Notes: a model not told the origin generated them from the letters alone. Positions 5,571-14,305 are shown, counted from the first letter of the stretch. The stretch is 19,444 bases of DNA from Porphyromonadaceae bacterium UBA4259 (GCA_002396125.1 DGWL01000005.1:1-19444); one strand, 5' to 3'. A program made the numbers and translations.

Positions 5571-5610
5571 GTGAGTTGTGAGTTATCAGTTATCAGTTTT
5601 GAGTTGTGTC
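5571..5610 (+). repeat. AGTTATCAGTT short array upstream of lptE
   Basis: Units AGTTGTG, AGTTATC, AGTTATC, AGTTTTG, AGTTGTG follow one another in the 49-bp gap between the activator stop (5618) and the lptE start (5568). Same family and strand orientation as the array at 4969-5064, so lptE is flanked on both sides. Confidence 0.8.
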
Positions 5611-5617
5611 AGTTGGC

Positions 5618-6967
5618 CTACTTGCGGTTGTTGCGGTATTCAAGTCCGTACTCTTTGATTTTGCGATATAATGTGCGCTCGCTGATGCCGAGTTCCTCGG
5701 CCGTTTGGCGTCGCTTGCCGTTGTTGCGCTCGATTGCGCTGATAATCACCTCTCGCTCGGTGTCCTGCAAAGTTTTCACTTTGTCTTCCTCAACGTCGAT
5801 AGCGGTGGCCTTGATGTCGTGGATGGCATGGCGCTGTGGCGATGGCTGATGTGCCTCGTGGACTGCCGAGGCCTGGAAGTCGTCGTTGAACTTGTCCCAC
5901 ATGACAGTGGGCTCGGTGTCGATGGTGGTTGCTTGCATGTCGCCGGCTTGTGGCAAAGCTGTGCCTGGCCGTTGAAGATCGCTGATGCTGGAACTGAGGT
6001 GCAACTTGTTGGATGACAGCTGTGGCTGGTGCATGGCGTTGCCGGCAATAGCGTCTTTCAATTCCTTGATTTCCTGCTGCATCTGCAATATCATCTTGAA
6101 GATGAGTTCGCGCTCCTGGGTGTAGTCGTGCTGCACGTTGTCGAATGGCACCGGGAGGGCAGCGCTGTGATTTTTTTGGCTGAGATACCGCTTCACGGTG
6201 TCGCCGTTCACCATTCCGCTCTCAAACGATGACATCTCACGGATGAGGCTCTGCAACTCGCGCACATTACCGCTCCAGCGGAATGCCATGAGTTGGCGAT
6301 AGGCACTCTCGTCGAAGAGTAGCGGTTGGCGCCGGTGCTGCTCGGCATAGTCGGTGCTGAACTTGAAGGCGAGCATCTTGATGTCGTCGCCGCGCTCGCG
6401 CAATGGCGGCACCTCGATGCGTATGGCCGCGATGCGGTAGAAGAGGTCCTCGCGAAACTCTCCTGCCTTGACCATAGTCATGAGGTCCTTGTTGGTGGCG
6501 GCTACAACGCGCACGTTGGTCTTACGCACCTTAGACGATCCCACCCTGAGGAACTCTCCCGACTCAAGCACTCGCAGCAGTCGCGCTTGGGCATCGAGTG
6601 TGAGGTCGGCAACCTCGTCGAGGAAAATGGTGCCCTTGTCGGCAACCTCAAAGTAGCCTGCGTGCTCGCTCTCGGCATTGGTGAATGCACCCTTCTCATG
6701 ACCGAAGAGCTCGCTCGATATTGTGCCCGAGGGGATAGCTCCACAGTTCACGGCAATATACTTGTTGTGCTTGCGTGGACTGTTGTCATGAATGATTTTA
6801 GGAAAAAATTCCTTGCCGGTACCGTTCTCGCCGTTGATGAGCACCGAGATGTCGATGGGTGCGATGATGAGTGCGCGCTTGACGGCTGCCAGCAGTGCCG
6901 GAGCCGCGCCAATGATGCTGTAGCGCTGCATTACTTGCTTGATTTCGGTGTCGGTTATTTTTGCCAT
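5618..6967 (-). CDS. Sigma-54-dependent Fis-family transcriptional activator
   Basis: A 449-residue bacterial enhancer-binding protein that would use ATP hydrolysis to open promoters bound by sigma-54 RNA polymerase. Seen: AAA+ domain from about residue 15, Walker A NGENGTGKE (45-53), the sigma-54 contact loop GAFTNA (93-98) where GAFTGA is canonical, Walker B GTIFLDEVADL (112-122), an arginine-finger region REDLFYRIAAIRIEVPPLRER, and sensor WSGNVREL. A variable linker (about 270-400) precedes a C-terminal Fis-type helix-turn-helix (REVIISAIERNNGKRRQTAEELGISERTLYRKIKEYG). There is no receiver or GAF domain, so activity is probably set by expression or a partner. Its start overlaps the acyltransferase stop by 13 bp in another frame, indicating translational coupling. 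Targets cannot be read from sequence; I saw no clear -24/-12 promoter in the window. Confidence 0.9.
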   Translation of the reverse strand: MAKITDTEIKQVMQRYSIIGAAPALLAAVKRALIIAPIDISVLINGENGTGKEFFPKIIHDNSPRKHNKYIAVNCGAIPSGTISSELFGHEKGAFTNAESEHAGYFEVADKGTIFLDEVADLTLDAQARLLRVLESGEFLRVGSSKVRKTNVRVVAATNKDLMTMVKAGEFREDLFYRIAAIRIEVPPLRERGDDIKMLAFKFSTDYAEQHRRQPLLFDESAYRQLMAFRWSGNVRELQSLIREMSSFESGMVNGDTVKRYLSQKNHSAALPVPFDNVQHDYTQERELIFKMILQMQQEIKELKDAIAGNAMHQPQLSSNKLHLSSSISDLQRPGTALPQAGDMQATTIDTEPTVMWDKFNDDFQASAVHEAHQPSPQRHAIHDIKATAIDVEEDKVKTLQDTEREVIISAIERNNGKRRQTAEELGISERTLYRKIKEYGLEYRNNRK

Positions 6968-7824
6968 TTCTTCATTTTATAGGTTTCTTGTTTCAAAAAG
7001 GCTCCCAGCTGCTCGGGAGTGGAGTATTGCGCCATGGTGTCGGGGCTGATGGGCTCTCCCACCGAAACGCGGAAGTTGTAGCCCTTCTTGTTAAACACCT
7101 CAACGGGCAGTCGCAGCGTGCGCAGCCGCCAGTCAATCATGCCCAGCAAGGTGAACTTCCAGCTGTTGTGGCCATGGAAGTAGATGGGGATGACGGGTAC
7201 CTTGAGCTTCTGGATGATGCGGATGACCGATGGTTGCCACTCGCGGTCCTCAATTCGCAAGCCCCAGGTGAGTTTGGAAACAGCCCCGGCAGGAAAGAAT
7301 CCCAGCGGATGTCCCTGCTTGACGTGTCGCATGGCATCGGCAATGCCCTTGACCGAGACTGCCCGCTTGGCCGGGTCGTCGCTTGCGAGAGCGTCGACGG
7401 CGATAAAGCTTGGCTTCAACGCGCCGATGTTGTTGAGAATCATGTTGACCATCACCTTGAAGTCGCGGCGGCAGTGCCCCATGATGTCGATCAGCGCCAC
7501 GCCGTCGAGCGCACCGAAGGGATGATTGGAAACGGTGATGAAAGGTCCGTCGGGCAGGTTGCGCAACACATCTTCGTTTTGAATGGTGATGGGTGCGCCT
7601 AATTCCTCAAACAAGGTGTGTGCAAACTCGGGTGGCTCTCGGTGCATGTTGCGGCTGTGGTAGTCGTTGGTCTTGTCGACTGCGCACCAGTGCAGCAATG
7701 TGTTCACCAGCTTTTCTTTCCCTTTGAAAAATGGCGCCACCTTGCACACGTCGTCATAGTCGAGCACCGTGGGCTTGATGCTGGGCTTGACTGGAGTGGT
7801 TATATCTTGTGTTAAATCGTTCAT
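6955..7824 (-). CDS. Lysophospholipid-type acyltransferase (PlsC/hemolysin-like)
   Basis: A 289-residue membrane-associated acyltransferase that should transfer a fatty acyl group to a lyso-lipid hydroxyl. Seen: the catalytic block TVSNHPFGALDG, with Asn100, His101 and Asp107, a His-x5-Asp spacing instead of the NHx4D of classic PlsC; the phosphate/glycerol-binding block GFFPAGAVS (about 172-180) in place of FPEGTRS; and PVIPIYFHGHNS (about 212-223). This pattern fits the branch containing hemolysin-like and amino-lipid O-acyltransferases, such as GlsA of Bacteroides glycine lipids, so an N-acyl amino acid lipid is as plausible a substrate as lysophosphatidate; the choice is inference. It is first in the run to the sigma-54 activator, lptE, TPR-like gene and secG, overlapping the activator by 13 bp. 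A TATCTTTG promoter box lies 71 bp upstream. Confidence 0.85.
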   Translation of the reverse strand: MNDLTQDITTPVKPSIKPTVLDYDDVCKVAPFFKGKEKLVNTLLHWCAVDKTNDYHSRNMHREPPEFAHTLFEELGAPITIQNEDVLRNLPDGPFITVSNHPFGALDGVALIDIMGHCRRDFKVMVNMILNNIGALKPSFIAVDALASDDPAKRAVSVKGIADAMRHVKQGHPLGFFPAGAVSKLTWGLRIEDREWQPSVIRIIQKLKVPVIPIYFHGHNSWKFTLLGMIDWRLRTLRLPVEVFNKKGYNFRVSVGEPISPDTMAQYSTPEQLGAFLKQETYKMKKWQK

Positions 7825-7894
7825 TGATATGTAAAGGGTTGATTGATAGTGTGCTAACGTGATGCTTGGGTGAAGGCATAATCATTAGCGACTA

Positions 7895-7902
7895 CAAAGA
7901 TA
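7895..7902 (-). promoter_or_regulatory. Promoter -7 box for the acyltransferase operon
   Basis: The minus strand reads TATCTTTG, a perfect TAnnTTTG element, 71 bp upstream of the ATG at 7822-7824. No clear TTTG lies 19-21 bp upstream. The box touches the edge of the hairpin at 7902-7938, so terminator and promoter are packed together. Confidence 0.5.
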
Positions 7903-7938
7903 AAGCAAAAAACTGAAAAAATGTCAGTTTTTTGCTTT
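7902..7938 (-). terminator. 15-bp perfect hairpin ending the phosphatase transcript
   Basis: The two 15-bp arms (7902-7916 and 7924-7938) are exact reverse complements around a 7-base loop. It lies 38 bp past the phosphatase stop. On the minus strand the stem is followed by TTATCTTTG, a weak U-tract; on the plus strand by a longer T-run. Termination of the phosphatase/mutS transcript is the natural reading. Confidence 0.7.
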
Positions 7939-7976
7939 TTTTTAGAGATATGTGAGATTCCGGCAGTGCGCGGGAT

Positions 7977-9287
7977 TTACTTTGGCCACTGGATTTGTTT
8001 TTTCAGCTTGTTGATGTAGTAGGGCTTGATGTCGTTCCAGTGGTAGTAGGGGAAAATGTCGGTGTGGAACGGCAACTTGGCCTCATGCTCGTTAAAGAGC
8101 ACCTTTACCAGGACGTCGGGGGTGCCATTGCGGTAGAAAACCATCTGCACGTTGCAGGCCATGGGGAAAATCTCGTAGTTGCGCCATTGCTCATGCAGCT
8201 CGTCGAGGTTGGTGCATGAGAAGTTGACATTGTCGATTTCGAGCAGGCAAGCCAGTGGCAGCACGCAGGTCTCGTGACCAAAGCGCAGTGCAGCTCCGTG
8301 CCAGCCTTGTGGAAGGGCGATGACCGAGTCGGCTGTTGCTATCATGTTTTGCAGCAGCGCGCGCTCGATAAAGGGCATGCGGTTGCCGCCCTGTGGCGAA
8401 TTGGACCACTGCAGGTACCAGTAGATGTTTTTCACCTTCCACAACTCGTAGATTTCTTCGTCGGTGAAATACCCGAAGAGGTTCATGCCGTCGAAGGCAT
8501 GGTGGTTCTGGAGGCTGCCTGCCACGTCGAAGACATCTTCCATGAACTTTGCGCAATCGTTGAAGTGGGCGGCTGTGTAGTTCTTGTCGGTAACTAGCTG
8601 GCTCATGAATCGCTCGGGCCTGATGCGTGCCTTGAAAATACTGTCGCTGATGTGGCGAATCGCCTTGCGCTGCGGGTTGGCGAGCGTGTCTTCGCCGTAG
8701 CCCCATCCCATGTAGTGCATGTCGTGATAGCTGGCGTCGGTGGTGATGCGGGCTTGTGGGTTATAGGCCTTGATGGCTTGGGTCTCGTTGCCCATTGAGA
8801 GGATGCACCGCAGCCACACTGTTGAGCGCGCGTCGATAACAGCGTCGCCACCAAAGATTTGCGGGAAATTATGGCACATGCGTTCAGCAATGCCTTGATG
8901 CTGCTCGGCGCCCACGTCGCTCAGGTCGCCAATGCGTCCTTGCGCCTCGAGAGCCACCTTGGTGAGGTTGTTGAGCATGACCTCGCCCATCTTGGTCAGC
9001 AATCCGCTGTCCTTTAGCTTGTTGAGCATTTTTACCGGACGGTCGTAGGTGCTCTGCTTGGTGAGCCACCTGCTGCCATGGCGGCCGTAGTGATTCATGA
9101 AGAAAGGCTCATAGCCTGCTGGAGCCGGGGTGAGTTGCGGTAGCGGTTGTGCTGGGAAGGGATAGGCATAGTGGTTGCTGCCGCTGCGGTTGTGGTTGGC
9201 TGCCAGCTGTCGCTCGGCAACAGTGGGTTGCGCCATCGCCCCAATCGAGGCGATACACATTAATAAATATATAAAGATGCGATTCAT
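7977..9287 (-). CDS. Secreted histidine phosphatase, MINPP/phytase-like
   Basis: A 436-residue histidine acid phosphatase of clade 2, related to multiple inositol polyphosphate phosphatases, which strip phosphates from inositol phosphates such as phytate; Bacteroides thetaiotaomicron has a characterised member (BT_4744). Seen: signal peptide (about 1-19, MNRIFIYLLMCIASIGAMAQ), catalytic motif NHYGRHGSRW with nucleophile His70, and the proton-donor motif FGHETCVLPL with His338-Glu339. A long alpha-helical cap separates the two motifs. The HE pair rather than HD fits MINPP-like members. It probably acts in the periplasm or at the outer membrane. It follows mutS by 87 bp without an obvious promoter, so it may be the last gene of that run, and ends before a strong hairpin. 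Substrate is inferred from family; other phosphomonoesters are possible. Confidence 0.87.
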   Translation of the reverse strand: MNRIFIYLLMCIASIGAMAQPTVAERQLAANHNRSGSNHYAYPFPAQPLPQLTPAPAGYEPFFMNHYGRHGSRWLTKQSTYDRPVKMLNKLKDSGLLTKMGEVMLNNLTKVALEAQGRIGDLSDVGAEQHQGIAERMCHNFPQIFGGDAVIDARSTVWLRCILSMGNETQAIKAYNPQARITTDASYHDMHYMGWGYGEDTLANPQRKAIRHISDSIFKARIRPERFMSQLVTDKNYTAAHFNDCAKFMEDVFDVAGSLQNHHAFDGMNLFGYFTDEEIYELWKVKNIYWYLQWSNSPQGGNRMPFIERALLQNMIATADSVIALPQGWHGAALRFGHETCVLPLACLLEIDNVNFSCTNLDELHEQWRNYEIFPMACNVQMVFYRNGTPDVLVKVLFNEHEAKLPFHTDIFPYYHWNDIKPYYINKLKKQIQWPK

Positions 9288-9374
9288 ATTTTGTTTTTTA
9301 AAGAATAATCAGGATTAGCCGTCGGGAGTGATGTGAGTGGGGAGGCGGAGGGAGAAGTATTGCAATGGTTCAAT

Positions 9375-11990
9375 TTATTTCTTTCCGGTGATAATGCTCT
9401 TGATATCGTTGAGCTTGTTGAGGGCTTCCATAGGAGTAAGGTTGTTGATATCGGTGTTGAGAATCTCGTCGCGCACTTGGCTCAGCACTGGGTCGTCGAG
9501 CTGGAAGAACGAGAGTTGCACTCCGTTGCGGTTGTTGGCAACATCGTCAAGATCCTTGCTCAGCGAGTCGTTGTTGCTGTTTTGCTCCAGCCGCTTGAGC
9601 ACTTCGTCGGCCCTCATGATGATGGCTCGAGGCATGCCGGCGATTTTTGCCACATGGATACCGAAACTGTGCTCGCTGCCTCCGGCAACGAGTTTGCGCA
9701 AGAACACCACCTTGCCATCGAGTTCGCGCACGCTCACGTTGTAGTTCTTTACCCGCTTGAAAGTCTTTTCCATCTCGTTGAGCTCGTGATAGTGAGTGGC
9801 AAAGAGCGTCTTGGGATGGGCCGTGGTCTCGTGGATGTATTCCACTATCGACCAGGCGATTGAGATGCCATCGTAGGTGCTGGTGCCTCGTCCCAGCTCA
9901 TCAAAGAGGATGAGGCTGCGCTCGCTCATGTTGTTGAGAATCGATGATGCCTCGGTCATCTCAACCATGAATGTGGACTCGCCCAGTGAGATGTTGTCGC
10001 TGGCTCCCACGCGCGTGAAAATCTTGTCGACAATTCCCACCCGCGCGGCTTGAGCCGGAACAAAACAACCAATTTGTGCCATGAGCACGATGAGAGCCGT
10101 CTGCCTTAGCAGCGCCGACTTACCGGCCATGTTGGGACCGGTGATAATCATCACTTGCTGGTCGTCGTTGCTGAGGTGGATGTCGTTGGGCACGTACATC
10201 TCGCCCACAGGTAATTGCTGTTCAATGACAGGATGCCTGCCCTCGGTGATGTCGATGTCGAGTGAGTCGTCGACCACAGGGCGGTTGTATCGGTTCTCGA
10301 GCGATACTCTTGTGAACGATAGCAGGCAATCGAGCTGGGCTATAAGTCCCGAGTCGCTCTGGATTGCCGGAATGTAGTCGCTCACGGCAGTAACCAACTC
10401 GTTGAAAAGTCGGTTTTCGATAGAGAGAATTTTCTCCTCGGCACCCAGGATTTTCTCTTCCAGCTCCTTGAGTTCCTGAGTGATATAGCGTTCGGCATTT
10501 ACTAGGGTCTGCTTGCGAATCCACTCGGGCGGCACCTTGTCCTTGTGGGTGTTGCGCACTTCGATGTAGTAGCCAAACACGTTGTTGTAGGCAATTTTAA
10601 GGCTGGGAATGCCGGTGCGCTCGCTCTCCTGCTGCTGCAGTCGCATGAGATAGTCCTTGCTGCTCGATGAGATGTTGCGCAGTTCGTCGAGTTCGTCGTT
10701 CACACCATTGCGAATCACGTTTCCGCGGTTAACCTGGCTGGGAGCGTCGGGGTTGATTTCGCGCTCGATGCGGTCGCGGATGAGCGGGCATGGATTGAGT
10801 TGCTCACCATAGCTGTAAAGCACCTCGTTGTCGCTGTGCTCACACATTTCCTTGATGGGCACAATGGCTTGCATAGCGCTCTTGAGTTGTACCAGTTCGC
10901 GTGGAGTGATGCGTCCCACAGCCACCTTCGAAACCAGTCGCTCAATGTCGCCGATGAGTTCGAGCTGCTCCTTCAGCAACTCGCGCCCGGCAGTGTCTTT
11001 GAAGAAATGTTCCACCACGTCGAGGCGGCGGTTAATGGCCTTCACGTCCTTGAGTGGGAACATTACCCATCGGTGCAACATGCGTGCGCCCATGGGCGAT
11101 AGCGTCTTGTCGATGACACTGAGCAGGCTCTTGCCGTCGTCGGCCATGGGAGCCACGAGTTCCAGGTTGCGCACGGTGAACTTGTCGAGACGCACATAGC
11201 GCTCGGCCTCGATGCGCGCGAGCGATGAGATGTGCTTGAGTTGGGTGTGCTGAGTGAGGTCAAGGTAGTGCAAAATGGCACCGCTTGCCACGATGGCGCA
11301 TTCCATGTGCTCCACGCCAAATCCCTTGAGATTCTTGGTCTCGAAATGGCGCAACAGGCGGTCGCGGGCGGCATCACCTGTGAACACCCAGTCTTCCATC
11401 TCAAATGTGAGATACTTGCCCGTGAACGACTGCTGGAATCGGGTGCGGTTGCGGCGGTCGATGAGCACCTCCTTGGGCGAGAAGTTGGAGAGGAGTTTGT
11501 CGACATAGTCGACCGAGCCCTCGGCAGTGAGAAACTCGCCCGTGCTAATGTCGAGAAACGCCACTCCGGTAGCCTTCTTGCCATAGTGTACTGCTGCCAG
11601 GAAGTTGTTTTCCTTGCGGTCGAGCAGTGTGTTGCCTATCACTACGCCTGGGGTCACGAGCTCGGTGATGCCGCGCTTGACGAGCTTCTTGGTGAGCTTG
11701 GGATCCTCGAGTTGGTCGCAGATTGCCACACGCTTGCCTGCTCTCACGAGCTTAGGCAGATAGGTGTCGAGAGCGTGATGGGGAAATCCCGCCATTTCCA
11801 GGTTCTTGCCACCGGTGCCGTTGGAGCGTCGCGTGAGCGTGATTCCCAGAATCTCGCTCGCCACGATGGCGTCGTTGCCATAGGTCTCGTAGAAGTCGCC
11901 CACGCGATAAAGTAGCAAAGCGTCGGGGTGCTTCGCTTTCATCTCGTAGAACTGCTTCATCATGGGAGTTTGACCCACTTCTTTTGCCAT
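9375..11990 (-). CDS. mutS: DNA mismatch repair protein MutS
   Basis: MutS finds base mismatches and small loops after replication and recruits MutL. Seen in 871 residues, a normal length: N-terminal mismatch-binding domain with DFYETYGNDA, in which Phe33 and Glu35 correspond to the Phe-x-Glu wedge; connector, lever and clamp domains; and the C-terminal ABC-type ATPase with Walker A GPNMAGKS (618-625), the signature region DNISLGESTFMVEM, Walker B LILFDELGRGTSTYDG and the switch histidine in LFATHYHEL. All motifs are intact, so the cell is not predicted to be a mutator from this gene. The C-terminus ends in a short helix (LTPMEALNKLNDIKSII) typical of MutS dimer and tetramer contacts. The start lies 27 bp after the PCMD-protein stop, suggesting co-transcription. 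Confidence 0.97.
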   Translation of the reverse strand: MAKEVGQTPMMKQFYEMKAKHPDALLLYRVGDFYETYGNDAIVASEILGITLTRRSNGTGGKNLEMAGFPHHALDTYLPKLVRAGKRVAICDQLEDPKLTKKLVKRGITELVTPGVVIGNTLLDRKENNFLAAVHYGKKATGVAFLDISTGEFLTAEGSVDYVDKLLSNFSPKEVLIDRRNRTRFQQSFTGKYLTFEMEDWVFTGDAARDRLLRHFETKNLKGFGVEHMECAIVASGAILHYLDLTQHTQLKHISSLARIEAERYVRLDKFTVRNLELVAPMADDGKSLLSVIDKTLSPMGARMLHRWVMFPLKDVKAINRRLDVVEHFFKDTAGRELLKEQLELIGDIERLVSKVAVGRITPRELVQLKSAMQAIVPIKEMCEHSDNEVLYSYGEQLNPCPLIRDRIEREINPDAPSQVNRGNVIRNGVNDELDELRNISSSSKDYLMRLQQQESERTGIPSLKIAYNNVFGYYIEVRNTHKDKVPPEWIRKQTLVNAERYITQELKELEEKILGAEEKILSIENRLFNELVTAVSDYIPAIQSDSGLIAQLDCLLSFTRVSLENRYNRPVVDDSLDIDITEGRHPVIEQQLPVGEMYVPNDIHLSNDDQQVMIITGPNMAGKSALLRQTALIVLMAQIGCFVPAQAARVGIVDKIFTRVGASDNISLGESTFMVEMTEASSILNNMSERSLILFDELGRGTSTYDGISIAWSIVEYIHETTAHPKTLFATHYHELNEMEKTFKRVKNYNVSVRELDGKVVFLRKLVAGGSEHSFGIHVAKIAGMPRAIIMRADEVLKRLEQNSNNDSLSKDLDDVANNRNGVQLSFFQLDDPVLSQVRDEILNTDINNLTPMEALNKLNDIKSIITGKK

Positions 11991-12017
11991 AGTGAAAGGA
12001 GTTTAGATATAGTGTCG

Positions 12018-12968
12018 TTAATACACTAGCGCAACGTTGTCGACCCACAGGGCCATGCCGGGAGTGCCGGTGTAGGCAGTACCGCAGCCCGATGAAATCA
12101 TTATCACCATGTGGGTGGGAGTGGCGTTAGCGTCGTCCCATTCCTCTTCGATGATGGGAACCAGTTTGCCCTTGCTGTTCTTGGCATAGTAGTTCTTTTC
12201 TTGTGGAATCAGGCCCATGTAGGACTGATAGCCGGCGTGATGAGTGATGTCGCCATACCAAATGGGGATGCGATGCTTGGTCCAGTTGGGCACGGAGGAG
12301 CCGAAGCGTTGACGGCCTGTACCCACGCGTGCGGCGTGGATAATTCCCTTAGAATCTTCCCAGCGGCGCTGAAGCAGGATAAATACCTCGGCATAATCTT
12401 GTCCGGGGAGATTCTTTTTGCTGCCAAAGCCACTTGAGTAGATGCGCTGGCCCTTGGGCACAGTGAGCTTGTATTCAAACTGCAAAGCTGTGGGTCTCTT
12501 GGTGAATGGCACACCCATGTTCATCTTGCTGTAGGGGTTCTTGGTGCTGCTCACAGGCTCAATCATCTGACCCAGGAACATAGTGCCCGATGCCAGCACG
12601 TCCATGTTGATGATACCTAGAGCTTTAACGTGCTCATACTGGGTGGTCAGCTTTGCGCAATAACCATTGCCGTGGCGGTCGGGGTACACCTGGTTACTTC
12701 CCTTGACAACGCCTGCCACCTTGGCGTAGACGTTGCTGGTTGCCCATGGCGAGCCGCCCATGTTGGAATAAGCTTTGTTGCCCGAGATTGCCCTGGTGGG
12801 ACCAACCTCAAAGAGTTTCTTCTCGGCTCCGCCAATAATGGCCGATTCCTTAATGTGGCGAGTAATCCACTGGTCGAAGTTTCCAAAAGCCAAAGGCACA
12901 ACCGATTCGGCGTGTGCGCTGGCCAGGCTCATGCAAACCATGGCGGCTAACAATAAAGTTTTTCTCAT
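12018..12968 (-). CDS. Secreted PCMD-domain protein
   Basis: A 316-residue exported protein matching, by pattern, the PCMD family (putative carbohydrate metabolism domain) common in Bacteroidetes surface proteins; no member activity can be claimed here. Seen: signal peptide MRKTLLLAAMVCMSLASAHA, then one beta-rich domain opening PLAFGNFDQWITRHIKESAIIGG. The protein includes GSPWATSN, FTKRPTALQFEYKLTVPKGQ, DYAEVFILLQRRWED, THMVIMISSGCG and the closing GMALWVDNVALVY, the last typical of jelly-roll carbohydrate-binding-like folds of this group. The signal peptide shows no lipobox. It lies between the DUF2851 gene (50-bp gap) and mutS (27-bp gap), an odd setting for a surface protein, and may be read through with them. 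A sugar- or matrix-binding role is inferred from family only. Confidence 0.75.
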   Translation of the reverse strand: MRKTLLLAAMVCMSLASAHAESVVPLAFGNFDQWITRHIKESAIIGGAEKKLFEVGPTRAISGNKAYSNMGGSPWATSNVYAKVAGVVKGSNQVYPDRHGNGYCAKLTTQYEHVKALGIINMDVLASGTMFLGQMIEPVSSTKNPYSKMNMGVPFTKRPTALQFEYKLTVPKGQRIYSSGFGSKKNLPGQDYAEVFILLQRRWEDSKGIIHAARVGTGRQRFGSSVPNWTKHRIPIWYGDITHHAGYQSYMGLIPQEKNYYAKNSKGKLVPIIEEEWDDANATPTHMVIMISSGCGTAYTGTPGMALWVDNVALVY

Positions 12969-13018
12969 GTTTCTAAAAGTTTTTTTTACATAATTTATAG
13001 TTAGTGTTACTTGTTTAC

Positions 13019-14305
13019 TTAGTCGTCGCGATGGGCAGCATTGCTAAGCAGGCGGTGCCCAATCTTGCAATAGATGCACTTGCGCGCCTCGCAATAGCTG
13101 CGTTTTAGCTCGATGAGGGCTTGCGATGTGAGCGCGCTGTCGCAGTCGATGCCGGCTCGCTCAAAGGCGCTCACAATCGAGTTGCTCTCGGGCTTGAGGC
13201 TCTCAAGCAGTGCCACGGCGCGGTCCATGAGCGTGTAGTCGCCGCTAATCTCGCCGCGGGCATAGTAGAGCGTTGCGACTGTGTTGATGAGCACGATGTC
13301 GATCGACCGGTTGCTTAGTGCCGGTTGGGGTTTCTCGCTGGGCTTGCCAAAGCTGTAGTGATTGCTCCAGTAGCCCGTGAGCTCTACCTGGAATAGCTTG
13401 CGCAGCTCTTTCTCGCCATGGGCTTCGAGAATGTCGTTCATGAGCCTGAAGCTTCCCTCGATGTAGTGCGCCAGCATGGCGATGCGGCGATAGGGGAAGT
13501 TTTGTGGCCTGATGCGGAACATTTTCCATGCCTCGGGTTCCATGGGGTGTAGCGAGAACTTGTTGGCAAGAAAGGCATATTCTCGGCACAGTTGCTGATA
13601 GTAGGCATCGGTGCCGGTGGCGGCTGGGTCGAGCATGCCGGCTTGGCCAAAAAGCAGAGCCTCAATCTGCATTAGCGAGTCGCTGTGCTTGTGCAGCAGT
13701 CGCAATGGTGTGCGGCGGGCCAGTCGGTCGAAAGCCTCATTGTTGATGCCAAAGCCCAGATTGCGTGCCAGCGTGACGTAGCACACGTCTTCCCAGCTGC
13801 CGTGATACATGTCGAGCAAGTCGCGCACACGCTGCACCTTGCCGTGCAGCCGCTCAAACGCCAGTCGCTCAATCCACTCGGTGATGGTGATGGCTGGCAC
13901 TTGCCTTATCACGCTCTCACATGGCAGTTCCTGACGACTACCCACAAGCAGGTCGTAGCTGCGCGTGAACAGTGGCGACACCTGCAACACCAGTTGTGGA
14001 ATGCGCTCGCCATTGGTGCGCATGACTGGCGCGTCGTCCTTGTCGACCACATGCAGAATCACGTTGTCGTAGGCCGTGTCGTGGTCGTGCCCATGCCGCT
14101 TCCAGTCGCTGGCGCGCACATGCATTTCTACGTTTCCCACCCACAGTTGTCCGTCAATCTCAATCTTTGCGTTGAAGAAGTCGGGACCGGCGTCGGTGTT
14201 GAGCAATCCCTGGTCGAGCACGCGCACATGACGGCCATCGTTGGTCACCATGTCTTCGCTTCGCCACAAGCGATGTTGCCAAATGTAGTGCATCAGCTGT
14301 TCCAT
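13019..14305 (-). CDS. DUF2851 family protein
   Basis: A 428-residue protein of the Bacteroidetes DUF2851 family; function unknown. Seen: the conserved N-terminus MHYIWQHRLWRSEDMVTNDGRHVRVLDQGLLNTDAGPDFFNAKIEIDGQLWVGNVEMHVRASDWKRHGHDHD, rich in Asp, His and Trp and resembling a nuclease-like core by its D...E/H residues (an inference). A helical middle region follows, then a C-terminal cluster C-x4-C-x2-C-x3-H (residues 405-417, in CEARKCIYCKIGH) that could bind a metal. No signal peptide or membrane segment, so it is probably cytoplasmic. It starts the leftward run to PCMD and mutS and diverges from tRNA-Phe across 183 bp. I saw no clear minus-strand TAnnTTTG box in that gap. Confidence 0.85.
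   Translation of the reverse strand: MEQLMHYIWQHRLWRSEDMVTNDGRHVRVLDQGLLNTDAGPDFFNAKIEIDGQLWVGNVEMHVRASDWKRHGHDHDTAYDNVILHVVDKDDAPVMRTNGERIPQLVLQVSPLFTRSYDLLVGSRQELPCESVIRQVPAITITEWIERLAFERLHGKVQRVRDLLDMYHGSWEDVCYVTLARNLGFGINNEAFDRLARRTPLRLLHKHSDSLMQIEALLFGQAGMLDPAATGTDAYYQQLCREYAFLANKFSLHPMEPEAWKMFRIRPQNFPYRRIAMLAHYIEGSFRLMNDILEAHGEKELRKLFQVELTGYWSNHYSFGKPSEKPQPALSNRSIDIVLINTVATLYYARGEISGDYTLMDRAVALLESLKPESNSIVSAFERAGIDCDSALTSQALIELKRSYCEARKCIYCKIGHRLLSNAAHRDD

Noticed and set aside
6326..6982. Long plus-strand reading frame opposite the sigma-54 activator
   Set aside because: It mirrors the codon pattern of the activator gene, has no recognisable motif, and the minus-strand frame carries all family signatures.
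11232..11915. 227-codon plus-strand frame inside mutS
   Set aside because: Antisense shadow of a fully conserved mutS coding region.
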